DNA of 39,183 nucleotides from Microcaldota archaeon (lineage in GTDB: Archaea > Micrarchaeota > Micrarchaeia > Anstonellales > J096): contig JALVSQ010000021.1 in NCBI GenBank assembly GCA_027024255.1, forward strand, positions 1 through 39,183, in the 5' to 3' direction. The notes under the pieces were generated by a model. That model was given only the letters and a program-made list of their open reading frames with translations. It was not told the DNA's origin and did not search any database. The translations under genes were made by a program, and so were the position numbers. This document shows, piece by piece, positions 1 to 8,896 of this stretch. Position 1 is the stretch's first letter. The number at the start of each line of letters is the position of its first letter.

Positions 1-1323
1 GTTCTGCTCAAACCATTCACTAAGACTTTCTTTGTAAAGAGAGTAGCTCCTCAACCAGTTTATAGCAGGGAAGTGTCTTCTCTGAGCTAAGGATGCATCT
101 AAGGCAAGGAAAACCTTTGTTACTCTTAATGTGTTTTGAGAAACAGGTTCTGATAGATCACCACCTGGCGGGGAAACAGCACCTATAACACTGACGCTCC
201 CATCTTTACCTGAGAATGTTTTTACTCTTCCTGCTCTTTCGTAAAATTCTGCAATCTTTCTTGCTAAGTAAGCAGGGTAACCCTCTTCACCAGGCATTTC
301 CTCAAGTCTTCCTCCTATTTCTCTTAATGCCTCAGCCCATCTACTTGTGGAGTCAGCCATCAAAGCCACACTGTAACCCATATCTCTATAATATTCAGCT
401 AATGTAATGCCTGTGTAAATGCTCGCCTCTCTTGCAGCAACAGGCATGTTTGATGTATTTGCAATTAAAACAGTTCTTTCCATCAAAGGCTTTCCTGTTC
501 TTGGGTCCTCTAAATGAGGGAATTCTGTTAGTACTTCTGTCATCTCATTACCTCTTTCTCCGCAACCAATGTAAACAACGATGTCTGCATCGCTCCATTT
601 AGCTAAGCTTTGCTGCGTAACTGTTTTTCCTGAACCAAAAGGCCCGGGTATTGCTGCTGTTCCTCCTTTTGCAATAGGGAAGAATGTGTCTATAACTCTC
701 ATGCCTGTTACAAGGGGTAATGAAGGCGGATACTTCTCAACATAAGGCCTGGGTTTTCTCACGAACCATTTTTGATAGAGCTTTAACCCTTTCTTTTTTC
801 CCTCAACTTCAATCTCTCCAATAACATCTTCAACAGTGTACTTCCCGCTTTTTATATCAAGTATCTTTCCTGTGTAAGGAGATAAGACTTTATGCTCCAC
901 AACTTCAGTTTCTTTAACAACACCTATTACCTGTCCATATTCCACTCTTTGCCCTTTCTTAACCTTTGCTTCAAATTCCCACTTCTTTTTTCTGTCTAAT
1001 GCCTCTGCTTTAACACCTCTTGGAATAAAAACACTTTTACTTTTGTCTGCTATGACCTTCAAAGGTCTTTGAATTCCATCGTATATGTTCTTTAATATAC
1101 CAGGCCCGAGCTCAACAGCTAATGGCATACCTGTTGATTCTACTTTTTCACCTGGCTTTAAACCACTTGTGTCTTCGTAAACCTGAATGACAATATTATT
1201 GCCGCTTATCTTAATCACTTCACCTATTAGCTCCTCTTCACCTACTTTAACAACATCATACATCTTTGCTTTCAAGTCCCTTGCAACAACAACAGGTCCA
1301 GAAATCCTGTAAAGATAACCCAT
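1..1323 (-). CDS. atpA: A-type ATP synthase catalytic subunit A (3' end beyond window)
   Basis: Catalytic A subunit of the membrane-bound archaeal A1AO ATP synthase, which couples ion flow to ATP synthesis. I translated it from the minus strand; it is open from the ATG at 1323 to the left edge, giving 441 residues of a family usually near 580, so it is cut by the window and not broken. It shows the N-terminal start [16 protein letters not shown], the A-subunit P-loop GPFGSGKT and the following [19 protein letters not shown] ribosome site lies just before the ATG. It is the last visible gene of the H-I-K-E-C-F-A operon; B and D would be expected further left. Identification is firm. Confidence 0.96.
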   Translation of the reverse strand, partial: MGYLYRISGPVVVARDLKAKMYDVVKVGEEELIGEVIKISGNNIVIQVYEDTSGLKPGEKVESTGMPLAVELGPGILKNIYDGIQRPLKVIADKSKSVFIPRGVKAEALDRKKKWEFEAKVKKGQRVEYGQVIGVVKETEVVEHKVLSPYTGKILDIKSGKYTVEDVIGEIEVEGKKKGLKLYQKWFVRKPRPYVEKYPPSLPLVTGMRVIDTFFPIAKGGTAAIPGPFGSGKTVTQQSLAKWSDADIVVYIGCGERGNEMTEVLTEFPHLEDPRTGKPLMERTVLIANTSNMPVAAREASIYTGITLAEYYRDMGYSVALMADSTSRWAEALREIGGRLEEMPGEEGYPAYLARKIAEFYERAGRVKTFSGKDGSVSVIGAVSPPGGDLSEPVSQNTLRVTKVFLALDASLAQRRHFPAINWLRSYSLYKESLSEWFEQN

Positions 1324-1332
1324 ATTATCACC

Positions 1333-1644
1333 TCATTTTTTTAATTCAAACCCTAATGCTCTTTTTATCAATACATCTATACTTTCTCCAACAACTTCCT
1401 TTCCTTTAACATTAACAGGAACAACAACAGGTACTGCTCTGTTTTCAATCTCCTTCTTTAGCTTCCAGTTTATACTGCTTAAAAACTCATCCTCAGCAAG
1501 TATAATACCTACTTCTTGATTATTCAGCAATTCTTCGAGCTTTTCCTCAAACTCTGAGGTAGAGGTAACAGTAACAACATCTTCAAGTCCTGCAATCTTA
1601 AAGCCTGTTGAGAATAGCCGTGTACCTATTGCCACAATTTTCAC
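1333..1644 (-). CDS. atpF: A-type ATP synthase subunit F
   Basis: Small central-stalk subunit of the A1 sector, 103 residues, close to family length. It has the typical N-terminal pattern MKIVAIGTRLFSTGFKIAGL and the GIILAEDEF strand. The start is GTG at 1644, supported by a GGAGGTG site 8 nt upstream, and it overlaps the stop of atpC in a GTGA arrangement, which indicates translational coupling. Context between atpC and atpA agrees with the family call. Confidence 0.94.
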   Translation of the reverse strand: MKIVAIGTRLFSTGFKIAGLEDVVTVTSTSEFEEKLEELLNNQEVGIILAEDEFLSSINWKLKKEIENRAVPVVVPVNVKGKEVVGESIDVLIKRALGFELKK

Positions 1645-2636
1645 AGCAACAACACCTCCACATCCTTTTTAGATATGTTTAGTTCCTTTGCAACTCCTAT
1701 TCTGTGCAGGTTTGTTACTTCATACTCAAGCAGTAGCAGGAACAAAGTTGCTTTATCCAATCGCATTATGGTTAAAGGCATTAACTTTCTTGCCCTGTCT
1801 GCAATTAATTTATATGCTCTCTGCTCTACACTGAATAATGATTCCCCTTCCTTTACATCAAGCATTTTAAACCACTTTTTCTTAATTTGCTCTGTATTTA
1901 AACCAAACATGCTAGCATCAAATTTCATGTTTCTTTCATTTGCTCTTTCAGCTGTGATGAGGGCCTTTACCTCAACTATACCCTTTAATATTGAGGCAGT
2001 GAGCTTAAAACTACCCCCAGCTTTTGATAACTCTATTAAATTAGAAAGCATCAAATAATCCATCAGCATTGAGAAGTATGCTGTTCTGTTTCCTGTTTTC
2101 ATCAATTCCAGTAAAACATTTCTGAATCCTTCTGGAATATCTGAGAGCCTTAATTCAGTTATGACCCTTCCTACTGGGTGGAGTCTTAAACATTTTATCA
2201 TATCTTTTTCCTTAAACATTCTCTTATAAGTGCTTAATGAAACACTTCCTTCTATAATATAAGGCTCAACCTCATCAAAATTCTCGTGTTTTTTTGACAT
2301 AAATGCCTTCAAGCTTAGAATATCCCATCTCGATATAAACTTGTCATAAATGCCTAAATCTGATTTAGGAATTGATTTTCTTATCAGCCTTATTAACATG
2401 GATAACCTTTTGGCAGCACTTATATCAATTAACTCCACACCTGAGTAATAAGGCACATAAGCGTCAATATACCTTTTGTAAGGAGTTTTTGTTAGCAAAT
2501 CAATTAAACCATCAACTGTTGAAACATTTGAAGCTTCGTTGTAAAAAGAAGGAGCAAGAAGCTTTGCCTTTAATGCTGAAACCTTTGCATTCATATAGCC
2601 ATAAGATAGAGGATAAAAAATGTTCAGGTTTATCAC
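1641..2636 (-). CDS. atpC: A-type ATP synthase subunit C
   Basis: Subunit C (V-ATPase d homologue) links the central stalk to the proteolipid ring. The protein is 331 residues and all-helical in character, with the family opening YGYMNAKVSALKAKLL. The proposed start is GTG at 2636, overlapping the atpE stop as GTGA. This start sits inside the GAGGTGAT sequence itself, so the ribosome-site geometry is unusual; there is no ATG upstream of the conserved YMNAKV stretch, which keeps the start close to this point. Confidence 0.93.
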   Translation of the reverse strand: MINLNIFYPLSYGYMNAKVSALKAKLLAPSFYNEASNVSTVDGLIDLLTKTPYKRYIDAYVPYYSGVELIDISAAKRLSMLIRLIRKSIPKSDLGIYDKFISRWDILSLKAFMSKKHENFDEVEPYIIEGSVSLSTYKRMFKEKDMIKCLRLHPVGRVITELRLSDIPEGFRNVLLELMKTGNRTAYFSMLMDYLMLSNLIELSKAGGSFKLTASILKGIVEVKALITAERANERNMKFDASMFGLNTEQIKKKWFKMLDVKEGESLFSVEQRAYKLIADRARKLMPLTIMRLDKATLFLLLLEYEVTNLHRIGVAKELNISKKDVEVLLL

Positions 2637-3172
2637 CTCAACTCTTTCTCATATACTATTCTCCTTATTTCATCTCTGTAGAGGTCAATCATATCCTCGA
2701 CTGTGTAACTATAAACTACCTTTCCATCTTTGCTTTCAACTACAAAACCAGCCACTGAATCTAAGTCCTTCTTTACTTTAAATCCCTTTATATCAATACT
2801 TGAATCTTTCGGTAGCCTTATTACTATATCCCCAGCTTCCTTCTTTATTTCACTGGCAACCTTTTTGATGAGCTCTGCAAACTCCTTTGTATTTGCTTTT
2901 TTCTTAAATACTTTTATCACATCTTCTATGGCCTTTTCAACTACCTTTTCGAATGCCCTTGCCTTTATCCTCTTTGCTTCAAGTTTTGCCCATGCGATTC
3001 TTTCATTACCTATCTCCTCTGCTTCTTTCCTTGCCTTTTCCTCTGCTTCCTTAAGCCTTTTTTCCCAGTACTTTTTTCTTTCATTGATTATTTTGTTTGC
3101 TTCTTTTTTAGCCTCGCTTACAATAGCCTCTGCTCTCTTCTTTGCATCGCTGATTATCGCTTCCTTAAACAT
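2633..3172 (-). CDS. atpE: A-type ATP synthase subunit E
   Basis: Peripheral-stalk subunit E, 179 residues. The first 110 residues are a charged Lys/Glu/Ala-rich coiled coil; the C-terminal part (about 110-179) is the globular domain ending YRDEIRRIVYEKELR. E pairs with the H subunit encoded at the head of this operon to form the stator stalks. ATG start at 3172; the preceding GAAGTGAT resembles the archaeal ribosome site. Overlaps atpC by 4 nt. Confidence 0.93.
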   Translation of the reverse strand: MFKEAIISDAKKRAEAIVSEAKKEANKIINERKKYWEKRLKEAEEKARKEAEEIGNERIAWAKLEAKRIKARAFEKVVEKAIEDVIKVFKKKANTKEFAELIKKVASEIKKEAGDIVIRLPKDSSIDIKGFKVKKDLDSVAGFVVESKDGKVVYSYTVEDMIDLYRDEIRRIVYEKELR

Positions 3173-3182
3173 TTACATCACT

Positions 3183-3449
3183 TCAATGGCCAGGGCTTAT
3201 CTGACCTACCAGGAAGTATGCTATAATAAACCCGAGTATAGCCAGTGTTTCTGGTATAGCAATCCATATAATCACATTTCCTGCAATCTCTGGTTTTTCA
3301 CTAACCGCTCCCATGGCTGAAGAACCTATGCTGGACTGGCTCCAGGCTGTTGCCAGTGCAGAGATGGCCATTGTTACCGCTGCACTTAAAGCCACAACAC
3401 CCGGTGATTCCAGAATGGGTCCTGCAATTCCACTAATTGGTTCTGCCAT
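3183..3449 (-). CDS. atpK: A-type ATP synthase rotor proteolipid, subunit K (c)
   Basis: Single-hairpin proteolipid of the ion-driven rotor ring, 88 residues with two membrane helices (about 16-37 and 58-82). The ion-carrying carboxylate is Glu67 in IPETLAILGF. I prefer the ATG at 3449 to the in-frame GTG at 3458, because an AGGAGGTG site lies 6-7 nt before the ATG but would abut the GTG. Gln38 in helix 1 and Thr68 next to the glutamate match Na+-ligand positions of V-type c subunits (Enterococcus Q110 and T64), while the Q65 position is Leu69. The coupling ion is therefore uncertain. A single hairpin implies one carboxylate per two helices. Confidence 0.94.
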   Translation of the reverse strand: MAEPISGIAGPILESPGVVALSAAVTMAISALATAWSQSSIGSSAMGAVSEKPEIAGNVIIWIAIPETLAILGFIIAYFLVGQISPGH

Positions 3450-3450
3450 A

Positions 3451-5292
3451 TTATTCACCTCCTAGCATAAATGGTTTATATTCTTTTCCTCCACCTGAAA
3501 AGAACTTACTGCCAAATTCAACAAGGTTAAGCCTGCCGCCATGAATCAAACTTTCAAACATGGCGAGCAGGGCATTTGAGAAGTGGAGGAATATTAAAAC
3601 AGGTAGCATGATTAATCCACCTATATTTGTTGGTGCAAAGAATTCATTTATCATCTCTGCAATAACAACACCTACAACACCAACAGCTGCAATTCTTGCA
3701 TAGCTGAATATATTGCCTAATACACCCGGAATTTCAAATAATCCTGCAACTTTTTCAATAGCAACCATAACCAGAGCTGATATTACTGTTATGTAAAGAG
3801 CTATGTTTGCAATGCTTTCAGGTACTACATTGAAGAGGAGTCCGCTTACTGCAACTGCTCCTCCTAAGATTAAAGGAATCCAGGCAAGTTTTCCTAAGGC
3901 ATGCAACTTTGAATGTTTCCATTCTCTTATTGCTCCAAGCAAAAATCCAAGGCAGAGATGAGCAATGCCTACAATTACAGTTGCAAGAATCAACAATGTG
4001 ATTTGATGCATTCTGTGAATCAAGGGATGGTAAAGAGGTTCAAAGCTTAGTCCTGCAAACTTACCTATGATGTTAAGCCAGTAAGCATGGCTTGCACCCA
4101 TCCATTCATCAAAGAGCAAGCCCCAGAATATACCTCCTATTGTGCCTACTTTCCATATATCTGTGAATCCCTTAATGTATGGATGCTTTATTTTCTTTTG
4201 TAAGTAGTCTGCAAATGCAAAGGCCATTAAAGAATACACAACATCTCCTATTATCATTCCATAAAGGAAAGGAACTGTAAAAAGATAGATTATGGAAGGG
4301 TCAAGCTCGTCCCCTCTTGGCAACGATGTGAATTTAACAAGAAATTCAAAAGGCTTAACAAAGGATGGATTCTTAAGCAATGTTGGAGGAACCTCATGCG
4401 TGTGGAGTTCCTCTACATAAACATCCTCATTGAATTCTTTCAACCTGCTCTTGAATTCATCGAGTTTTTTCCTTGGCAACCAGCCCTCAACAACCGTGAA
4501 AAATGAAGACCTGCCGAACTTTGCAATGACTCTTTCTCTCTCAGCATAAACAGATAACGAGAAATACAGGTCACCAATCCTTTCTTTATACTTCTCTTTT
4601 ATCTCCTCCAATTTTTTGCTTAGTTCATTTAGCCTTTTCTCAATTTCTTTTATTCTTTCAAGGAGCTCTTTTTCAGCTTCTTTAAGTGGTTTTTGAGGAG
4701 CATAAATGGGTTCAACATCATAGTTTGAATAAATCTTGGAGAGGTTTCCCTTCAAAGCAACTATGAATACGAACTTATCTTCTAATTTCTTATAATCTAC
4801 AACAACATGCTCATATGAGAGCAGGATTTCCTCTTCGATGTTCTTTGCATCCTTTTCGCTGACTTTGAATGCCTCTATTCTCCAGTTTTCAGGCACTTTC
4901 TCATAACTCAATCCAAGTTTTTTGAGCAACCTTATATCTTCAAGTTTTCCTTTCAATTCGCTTAACTCTTCTCTTAATCTTATAGTCTCTTTGTTTATGC
5001 TCTCAACTTCATCGGGCAGGCTTTTTATTTCATCAAATAGCTTTATAGCTTCCTCAAGTGATAAAAGTTTACCCCTCTTTTTTATACCAAATGTTTTTGC
5101 AAGTATTCTGACTTTGTTGAGCATTCCAGCCACTCTATCATACATCTCTCCTGGCACTCCTTTTAGTAGATTTTCTTCATTCACTTCTTCTACATGCAAC
5201 AATCCAAGTTCATGGAGTTTCTTAACGAAAGACTTCAATTTGGATGAGACTGCATATATCCTTACTTTAACCATTTCCTCAGGTCTAAACAT
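3451..5292 (-). CDS. atpI: A-type ATP synthase subunit I (a)
   Basis: Stator subunit carrying the ion half-channels, 613 residues. The N-terminal half (about 1-320) is cytoplasmic with two long coiled-coil stretches (about 85-120 and 205-240). The C-terminal half has several membrane helices beginning at IIYLFTVPFLYGMIIGDVVY. The channel arginine is in the late-helix motif FSYARIAAVGV. The start is ATG at 5292. It lies between atpH and atpK, as in many euryarchaeal operons. Slightly shorter than the usual 640-660 residues but no domain is missing. Confidence 0.95.
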   Translation of the reverse strand: MFRPEEMVKVRIYAVSSKLKSFVKKLHELGLLHVEEVNEENLLKGVPGEMYDRVAGMLNKVRILAKTFGIKKRGKLLSLEEAIKLFDEIKSLPDEVESINKETIRLREELSELKGKLEDIRLLKKLGLSYEKVPENWRIEAFKVSEKDAKNIEEEILLSYEHVVVDYKKLEDKFVFIVALKGNLSKIYSNYDVEPIYAPQKPLKEAEKELLERIKEIEKRLNELSKKLEEIKEKYKERIGDLYFSLSVYAERERVIAKFGRSSFFTVVEGWLPRKKLDEFKSRLKEFNEDVYVEELHTHEVPPTLLKNPSFVKPFEFLVKFTSLPRGDELDPSIIYLFTVPFLYGMIIGDVVYSLMAFAFADYLQKKIKHPYIKGFTDIWKVGTIGGIFWGLLFDEWMGASHAYWLNIIGKFAGLSFEPLYHPLIHRMHQITLLILATVIVGIAHLCLGFLLGAIREWKHSKLHALGKLAWIPLILGGAVAVSGLLFNVVPESIANIALYITVISALVMVAIEKVAGLFEIPGVLGNIFSYARIAAVGVVGVVIAEMINEFFAPTNIGGLIMLPVLIFLHFSNALLAMFESLIHGGRLNLVEFGSKFFSGGGKEYKPFMLGGE

Positions 5293-5293
5293 G

Positions 5294-5623
5294 TTAAACC
5301 CTCATGTTTGAAAGTAAAAAGTCCACGATTTCATTTACTGTGGTTTTGTTAATGGCCTTATTCTCAATCTTTTTACTCTCTTTCTCAGCCTCTTTTATAA
5401 TCTCTTTTACTTTTCCTTCAATCTTTTTCATGTGGCTTTTTATTATTTCTTCCCTTCTTTTTGCCACCTTTTCCTTCATTTCTTCATCCATTCTTTCAAT
5501 TGATTTTTTAGATGATTCTCTTATTTTTTCAGCCTCTTTCTCAGCCTTCCCAATAATTTCTTTGGCCTTCTCCTCTGCCCTGAACAATTCATCCATTTTT
5601 TCATTGAAAGATTTGGTATGCAT
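5294..5623 (-). CDS. atpH: A-type ATP synthase subunit H (peripheral stalk)
   Basis: 109 residues, almost wholly a Glu/Lys-rich coiled coil (about 10-95), as in the H (or G) stator-stalk subunit that dimerises with E. It is the first gene of the operon. A perfectly palindromic TATA-like box at 5648-5657 is centred about 30 nt before the ATG at 5623, so the transcript is probably leaderless or nearly so. Sequence alone is low in information; the call rests on composition, length and position directly before atpI. Confidence 0.85.
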   Translation of the reverse strand: MHTKSFNEKMDELFRAEEKAKEIIGKAEKEAEKIRESSKKSIERMDEEMKEKVAKRREEIIKSHMKKIEGKVKEIIKEAEKESKKIENKAINKTTVNEIVDFLLSNMRV

Positions 5624-5647
5624 GCAGGCTTATTAATTGAGAGTTGT

Positions 5648-5657
5648 ATTTATAAAT
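5648..5657. promoter_or_regulatory. palindromic TATA box shared by atpH and the divergent gene
   Basis: ATTTATAAAT is a perfect 10-bp palindrome. Its centre is about 30 nt from the atpH ATG on the minus strand and about 26 nt from the ATG at 5678 on the plus strand, both fitting the usual archaeal TATA-to-start distance for leaderless genes. One TBP site may therefore serve both directions, with direction set by flanking BRE sequence. The distances are seen; the function is inferred. Confidence 0.6.
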
Positions 5658-5677
5658 CTTTCCTCTCTTATGGCCTT

Positions 5678-6781
5678 ATGACCAGTTCCCCCAAGTTAAA
5701 GACATTTTTAGTTAGAGAGGAAAAGAAGAGATTAAAATTAGGAGATGTAAAAGAGGAAACACAACCCTTTATCCCTATAAAACAAAGATTGTTGAATGAT
5801 GAGGAGGCAAGGGTTGTTATCTCTCTTGTGACTAATAAAAAAATTGGTGTTGATATTAGCGAGGAGGAGCTTAACTTGTTTATGAATCAATACTTTGCTA
5901 ATCCCACTTCTTTCTTTAAGGAAGTTGAGATAAGTATTTTGCCTGTTCAAAGGAGGGAGTTTGCGTGGCACTCAACTGCTTCCCAGAGGCTCAGACTTAA
6001 ACTCAGGAAAAAGGCAAAGGAAGTTGTTGAGACAATCTCATCTGCTTCTCAGGTTCTTCTGGATGGTTTTAAAGTATTGGCAGATGATACGTTCAGGCCT
6101 GTTTTAAAGCAGGATGAATTCGATGATATGGAGATTTATGTTGAAAGAAAGCCAAAGAAAAGAAATGGAGAAAGGAGCGGCATCTCTGCCTTTAATTACA
6201 GAGTGCATTACAATGATTCCGTTTACAGAGTTGCAGGCTTTGTTGAGGTTAAGAACGAGAAGAGGAAAGAAGAGCACAAGGTTGCTGATATGCTGGCAGA
6301 TGAACTGATAGAGTTAATTATTAAGAATATCCCGAGCTACAATGAGAAGGTCCTTGGTGATGCTCTGAATGAATTTGTCAGCAGGTGGAATATCAGGATA
6401 AGACAGGAATTTAACAGTGTTGCTGGCTTTGCCCTTTTAGTCGTTTCAGATGGAGCTGTTCTTTACAGTGCAGGAAATGTCGAGGTAGGTTATGTTGAAG
6501 GAAGGGCCTTTAAGAGCCTTTTTAAGTCCGAAACTCCGATGATAGGGGAGATGGTTCAAGCAGTTAAGTCAAGAGGTAGAATCATCTATATAGATAATCC
6601 TGTCAGAGTTCAGGTTAAAACAATTCCTTTACTCCCTCTTTATGTATTGTTGAGTAAGGGTCTGGTGTCAAGGCTAAAAGACAACACAAAGGTTAATCCA
6701 AAAAACATTGCAAAAAGTTTGGTTAAAAAGGCAAGGAAGCTTGCTCCATTCAGGGATGATATTTGCTGTATAGTTGGTTAA
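5678..6781 (+). CDS. divergent PP2C-like (PPM-fold) protein
   Basis: 367-residue protein from the preferred ATG at 5678; the frame is open to 5618, but the TATA box at 5648-5657 places transcription start at about 5678. I do not recognise it as a whole. The last 110 residues resemble the C-terminal half of PP2C phosphatases: a strand pair FALLVVSDGAVLYSAGNVEVG like the family's ...ANVGDSRAY element, then SLVKKARKLA and RDDICCIVG like ...DDITVVVV. The N-terminal GMGGH metal motif is not evident, so catalysis is doubtful. The gene diverges from the ATP synthase operon and ends tail-to-tail with the next gene, overlapping 4 nt at the stop codons. Confidence 0.5.
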   Translation: MTSSPKLKTFLVREEKKRLKLGDVKEETQPFIPIKQRLLNDEEARVVISLVTNKKIGVDISEEELNLFMNQYFANPTSFFKEVEISILPVQRREFAWHSTASQRLRLKLRKKAKEVVETISSASQVLLDGFKVLADDTFRPVLKQDEFDDMEIYVERKPKKRNGERSGISAFNYRVHYNDSVYRVAGFVEVKNEKRKEEHKVADMLADELIELIIKNIPSYNEKVLGDALNEFVSRWNIRIRQEFNSVAGFALLVVSDGAVLYSAGNVEVGYVEGRAFKSLFKSETPMIGEMVQAVKSRGRIIYIDNPVRVQVKTIPLLPLYVLLSKGLVSRLKDNTKVNPKNIAKSLVKKARKLAPFRDDICCIVG

Positions 6782-7149
6782 AATATACTCTTGTGAGGTT
6801 CAGAAGGCAGGTCGTACTTTAGCCTGTAAGACTCAACAACTATGCTTGCCTTTTTTATGGCTTTCTTCTTGTCTTCGTAAAGCTCAACTCCACCATTTTT
6901 TATAAACCAATCTATGTACAGGCCAAAATCGGCTAAATTTTTACTTCCATCTTCAACCATTTTTTGCATGATAATGGCAATTAATTCAAGTCCTTCATCA
7001 TCAGTTCCCCAGATGCTTAATGCCAATGCAACCTGATTTGTAAAGTGCTCCTTATCCTCCTCACTCATCGTTTTCCATATCCTGACCATCTCCCTCTTTA
7101 TTTCATTGGGCACCTTTGAAAAAGGACCTTTTTTTATTTTCCTTCTCAT
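6778..7149 (-). CDS. hypothetical helical protein, 123 aa
   Basis: Not recognised. Predominantly helical and charged, with a basic N-terminus (MRRKIKKG), a hydrophobic stretch near residues 41-65 (VALALSIWG, LELIAIIM), and no membrane segment or metal motif. ATG at 7149 overlaps the stop of the upstream gene as ATGA, so the two are translated together. Its stop overlaps that of the plus-strand PP2C-like gene by 4 nt. Confidence 0.7.
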   Translation of the reverse strand: MRRKIKKGPFSKVPNEIKREMVRIWKTMSEEDKEHFTNQVALALSIWGTDDEGLELIAIIMQKMVEDGSKNLADFGLYIDWFIKNGGVELYEDKKKAIKKASIVVESYRLKYDLPSEPHKSIF

Positions 7150-7499
7150 GCTAACTTCCCCCTCCTCTGCGGCCAGTAGTCCAGTTTTTTAAACTTTCCT
7201 TCCTCAAGAATTTTACTTAATTGCCCTGCAAATTCCCGGGCCTTTTCTTTTTGGTAACCGCTGTATCCTCTTTCCTTTGGTACATTCTCTTTAATCTTCA
7301 GAATAACTCCCCCCAAATAATATTCCAGACCCTCTTTCTTAAGCTTCTTGGTGCTTTCTTTTACCTTTTCTTCAATCACCTTAATTCCATTATCAATATT
7401 ATTTTTTTCCTTCGTTTTACCACCTTCTCCTTCCAATAATTTAGCTATTTTTTCTTTCAATTTTTTTATTTTAACAGCCTCCTTTACCATTTCAGCCAC
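7146..7499 (-). CDS. hypothetical charged protein, 117 aa
   Basis: Not recognised. Very Lys/Glu-rich, with an N-terminal coiled-coil-like stretch (about 4-60) and a C-terminal part ending KFKKLDYWPQRRGKLA. A TATA-like TTTTTAAAG at 7522-7530 lies about 27 nt before the GTG at 7499, suggesting a leaderless GTG start; an ATG three codons later (7490) is preceded by GGTG and is the alternative. It forms a two-gene unit with the 123-residue protein through an ATGA overlap. Confidence 0.65.
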   Translation of the reverse strand: MAEMVKEAVKIKKLKEKIAKLLEGEGGKTKEKNNIDNGIKVIEEKVKESTKKLKKEGLEYYLGGVILKIKENVPKERGYSGYQKEKAREFAGQLSKILEEGKFKKLDYWPQRRGKLA

Positions 7500-7543
7500 C
7501 TTATTTATTTTACATTGAAGTGTTTTTAAAGAATTATGGTGTT

Positions 7544-7589
7544 TGAAAGCCTGCTGGAGTGTCAGGTAATTCCTTAAAAGAATTTTTCA
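7544..7589 (-). repeat. dispersed repeat near HEAT genes, copy 1
   Basis: On the minus strand this reads GAAAAATTCTTTTAAGGAAT, then TACCTGACACTCCAG and a CAGGCTTTC tail. A 24 of 25 match to its core is found at 33068-33092, and a more decayed relative at 31475-31512. The core contains an almost perfect dyad AATTCTTT-T-AAAGAATT. All three copies adjoin HEAT-repeat genes. It lies between the HEAT gene end and the promoter of the 117-residue protein. No open reading frame or transposase is associated. Confidence 0.6.
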
Positions 7590-7623
7590 AGTTTATTAGC
7601 CCCCTATCTCTAACAATTACCAA

Positions 7624-8859
7624 TTACCTGAACAGCATATGTACAGCAAATTTGAGTAACTCAAGAGAGTAAATAGCTATAATAATCTTGAATAATGTGA
7701 ACCTGGCAACATCATCTTTTCTAAGCTCTTCTTTGATTATCTCTTTGTGCTTTAATGCCCATCCAATAAGTGTTTTGCTATCCAGTTTTGGTTTTATTTT
7801 CTTCAACGATCGTCTTGCAGCCTTACTCACAGAAGGCCATTCATGAAATATGTAAAGTACGAGTAATCTCGCTATAGACTTTAAGGCTGTTTTATTCCTG
7901 TTTAATTCATCTTTACTTAAATCAACCAGTAACTCCCCTATCTTTGTTGCAGCTTCTTTTTTAGTATCTTTATCACTATATAAAGTCAACGCATTTAATA
8001 TTTCGAGCAAAGCTTCACAAATATCAGGGTCTTTCCTGTCAATATTTCTCATAATTAGGTCAACCCCCATCATTACTACTGGCTTGGGATACCAGAAAAA
8101 CCAGGCTGACTGAGCCCTTTCTTTTATACTTTCTATTACTTTTTTATCTCCTAAAGCCAGCAAACTCAAAGAAGAGAGAAATCTAACTTCAACCATGGAA
8201 CTGCTTTCTAGTAATTCTATTTTCTTCTTAAATTTAGTGAGTTTTAGCATTCCTATTGCTATTATAGCCCCGGGTCTGAGCTCAAAAAGATTGTTTCGGG
8301 CAGTTTTTTCAATTACTTTTTCAACCTCTCCTGGATTGTTGAAAGCCCATTCAAAAAGGTCTTTATAGTTAAGTTTAAGTTTAATTTTTTCCCATGCTTT
8401 CCCGGCACTTTCCTTAATTTCTTTAACTTCATCTAATGTTAAAATAAACAATGCTGCGAGCAACTTTCGGGACTCTTTATTTTCCAGTTCTTCTTTGCTT
8501 AACCTGCTTAAGACCTCTCCTATTAACTCTGTTGATGCTCTTCTTATGTTAACATCCCAGCTGAATGCCTTTTCAATCAATACCTGAGAACTAACTTTTA
8601 TGGCAACATCTTCTCCAAAACTCCTTTCAATTTCGTTAAATAATTCTAGATTAAAAATTACTCTCTCATCATTTAAATTAAACATATCAATAACTTTCTT
8701 ACTGATATTACTTCTCCATTCATCGAGCTGAGAAGGAGCTATTGTTTCAACAAGCTCTCTTGAAGGGATTCCTTTATTAAACAGGTTTTTAACTACTTCC
8801 TTTTCCCTTTTTATCGCATTTTTAATGAGTTTTTCCTTCATTGGCAATAGCTTTTTCAT
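7624..8859 (-). CDS. HEAT-repeat family protein 1 with C-terminal hydrophobic segment
   Basis: 411-residue alpha-helical protein. The N-terminal part (about 20-100) shares GIPSRELVETIAPSQ, a following FGEDV and helix pattern with the two HEAT proteins at 31552 and 35538, defining a common N-terminal domain. The middle is divergent helical-repeat sequence (for example RRASTELIGEVLSRL). The final 28 residues (FTLFKIIIAIYSLELLKFA) are hydrophobic enough for a membrane anchor, which the paralogues lack. Function unknown; HEAT solenoids generally bind proteins or nucleic acids. ATG start at 8859, monocistronic. Confidence 0.75.
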   Translation of the reverse strand: MKKLLPMKEKLIKNAIKREKEVVKNLFNKGIPSRELVETIAPSQLDEWRSNISKKVIDMFNLNDERVIFNLELFNEIERSFGEDVAIKVSSQVLIEKAFSWDVNIRRASTELIGEVLSRLSKEELENKESRKLLAALFILTLDEVKEIKESAGKAWEKIKLKLNYKDLFEWAFNNPGEVEKVIEKTARNNLFELRPGAIIAIGMLKLTKFKKKIELLESSSMVEVRFLSSLSLLALGDKKVIESIKERAQSAWFFWYPKPVVMMGVDLIMRNIDRKDPDICEALLEILNALTLYSDKDTKKEAATKIGELLVDLSKDELNRNKTALKSIARLLVLYIFHEWPSVSKAARRSLKKIKPKLDSKTLIGWALKHKEIIKEELRKDDVARFTLFKIIIAIYSLELLKFAVHMLFR

Positions 8860-8896
8860 GTGTTGTAATTTATGATTAGAAGGGTTTTTAAGACTT

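Noticed and set aside
216-407. Plus-strand 63-codon frame inside atpA
   Set aside because: It is antisense to the well-conserved catalytic subunit and has no supporting signals.
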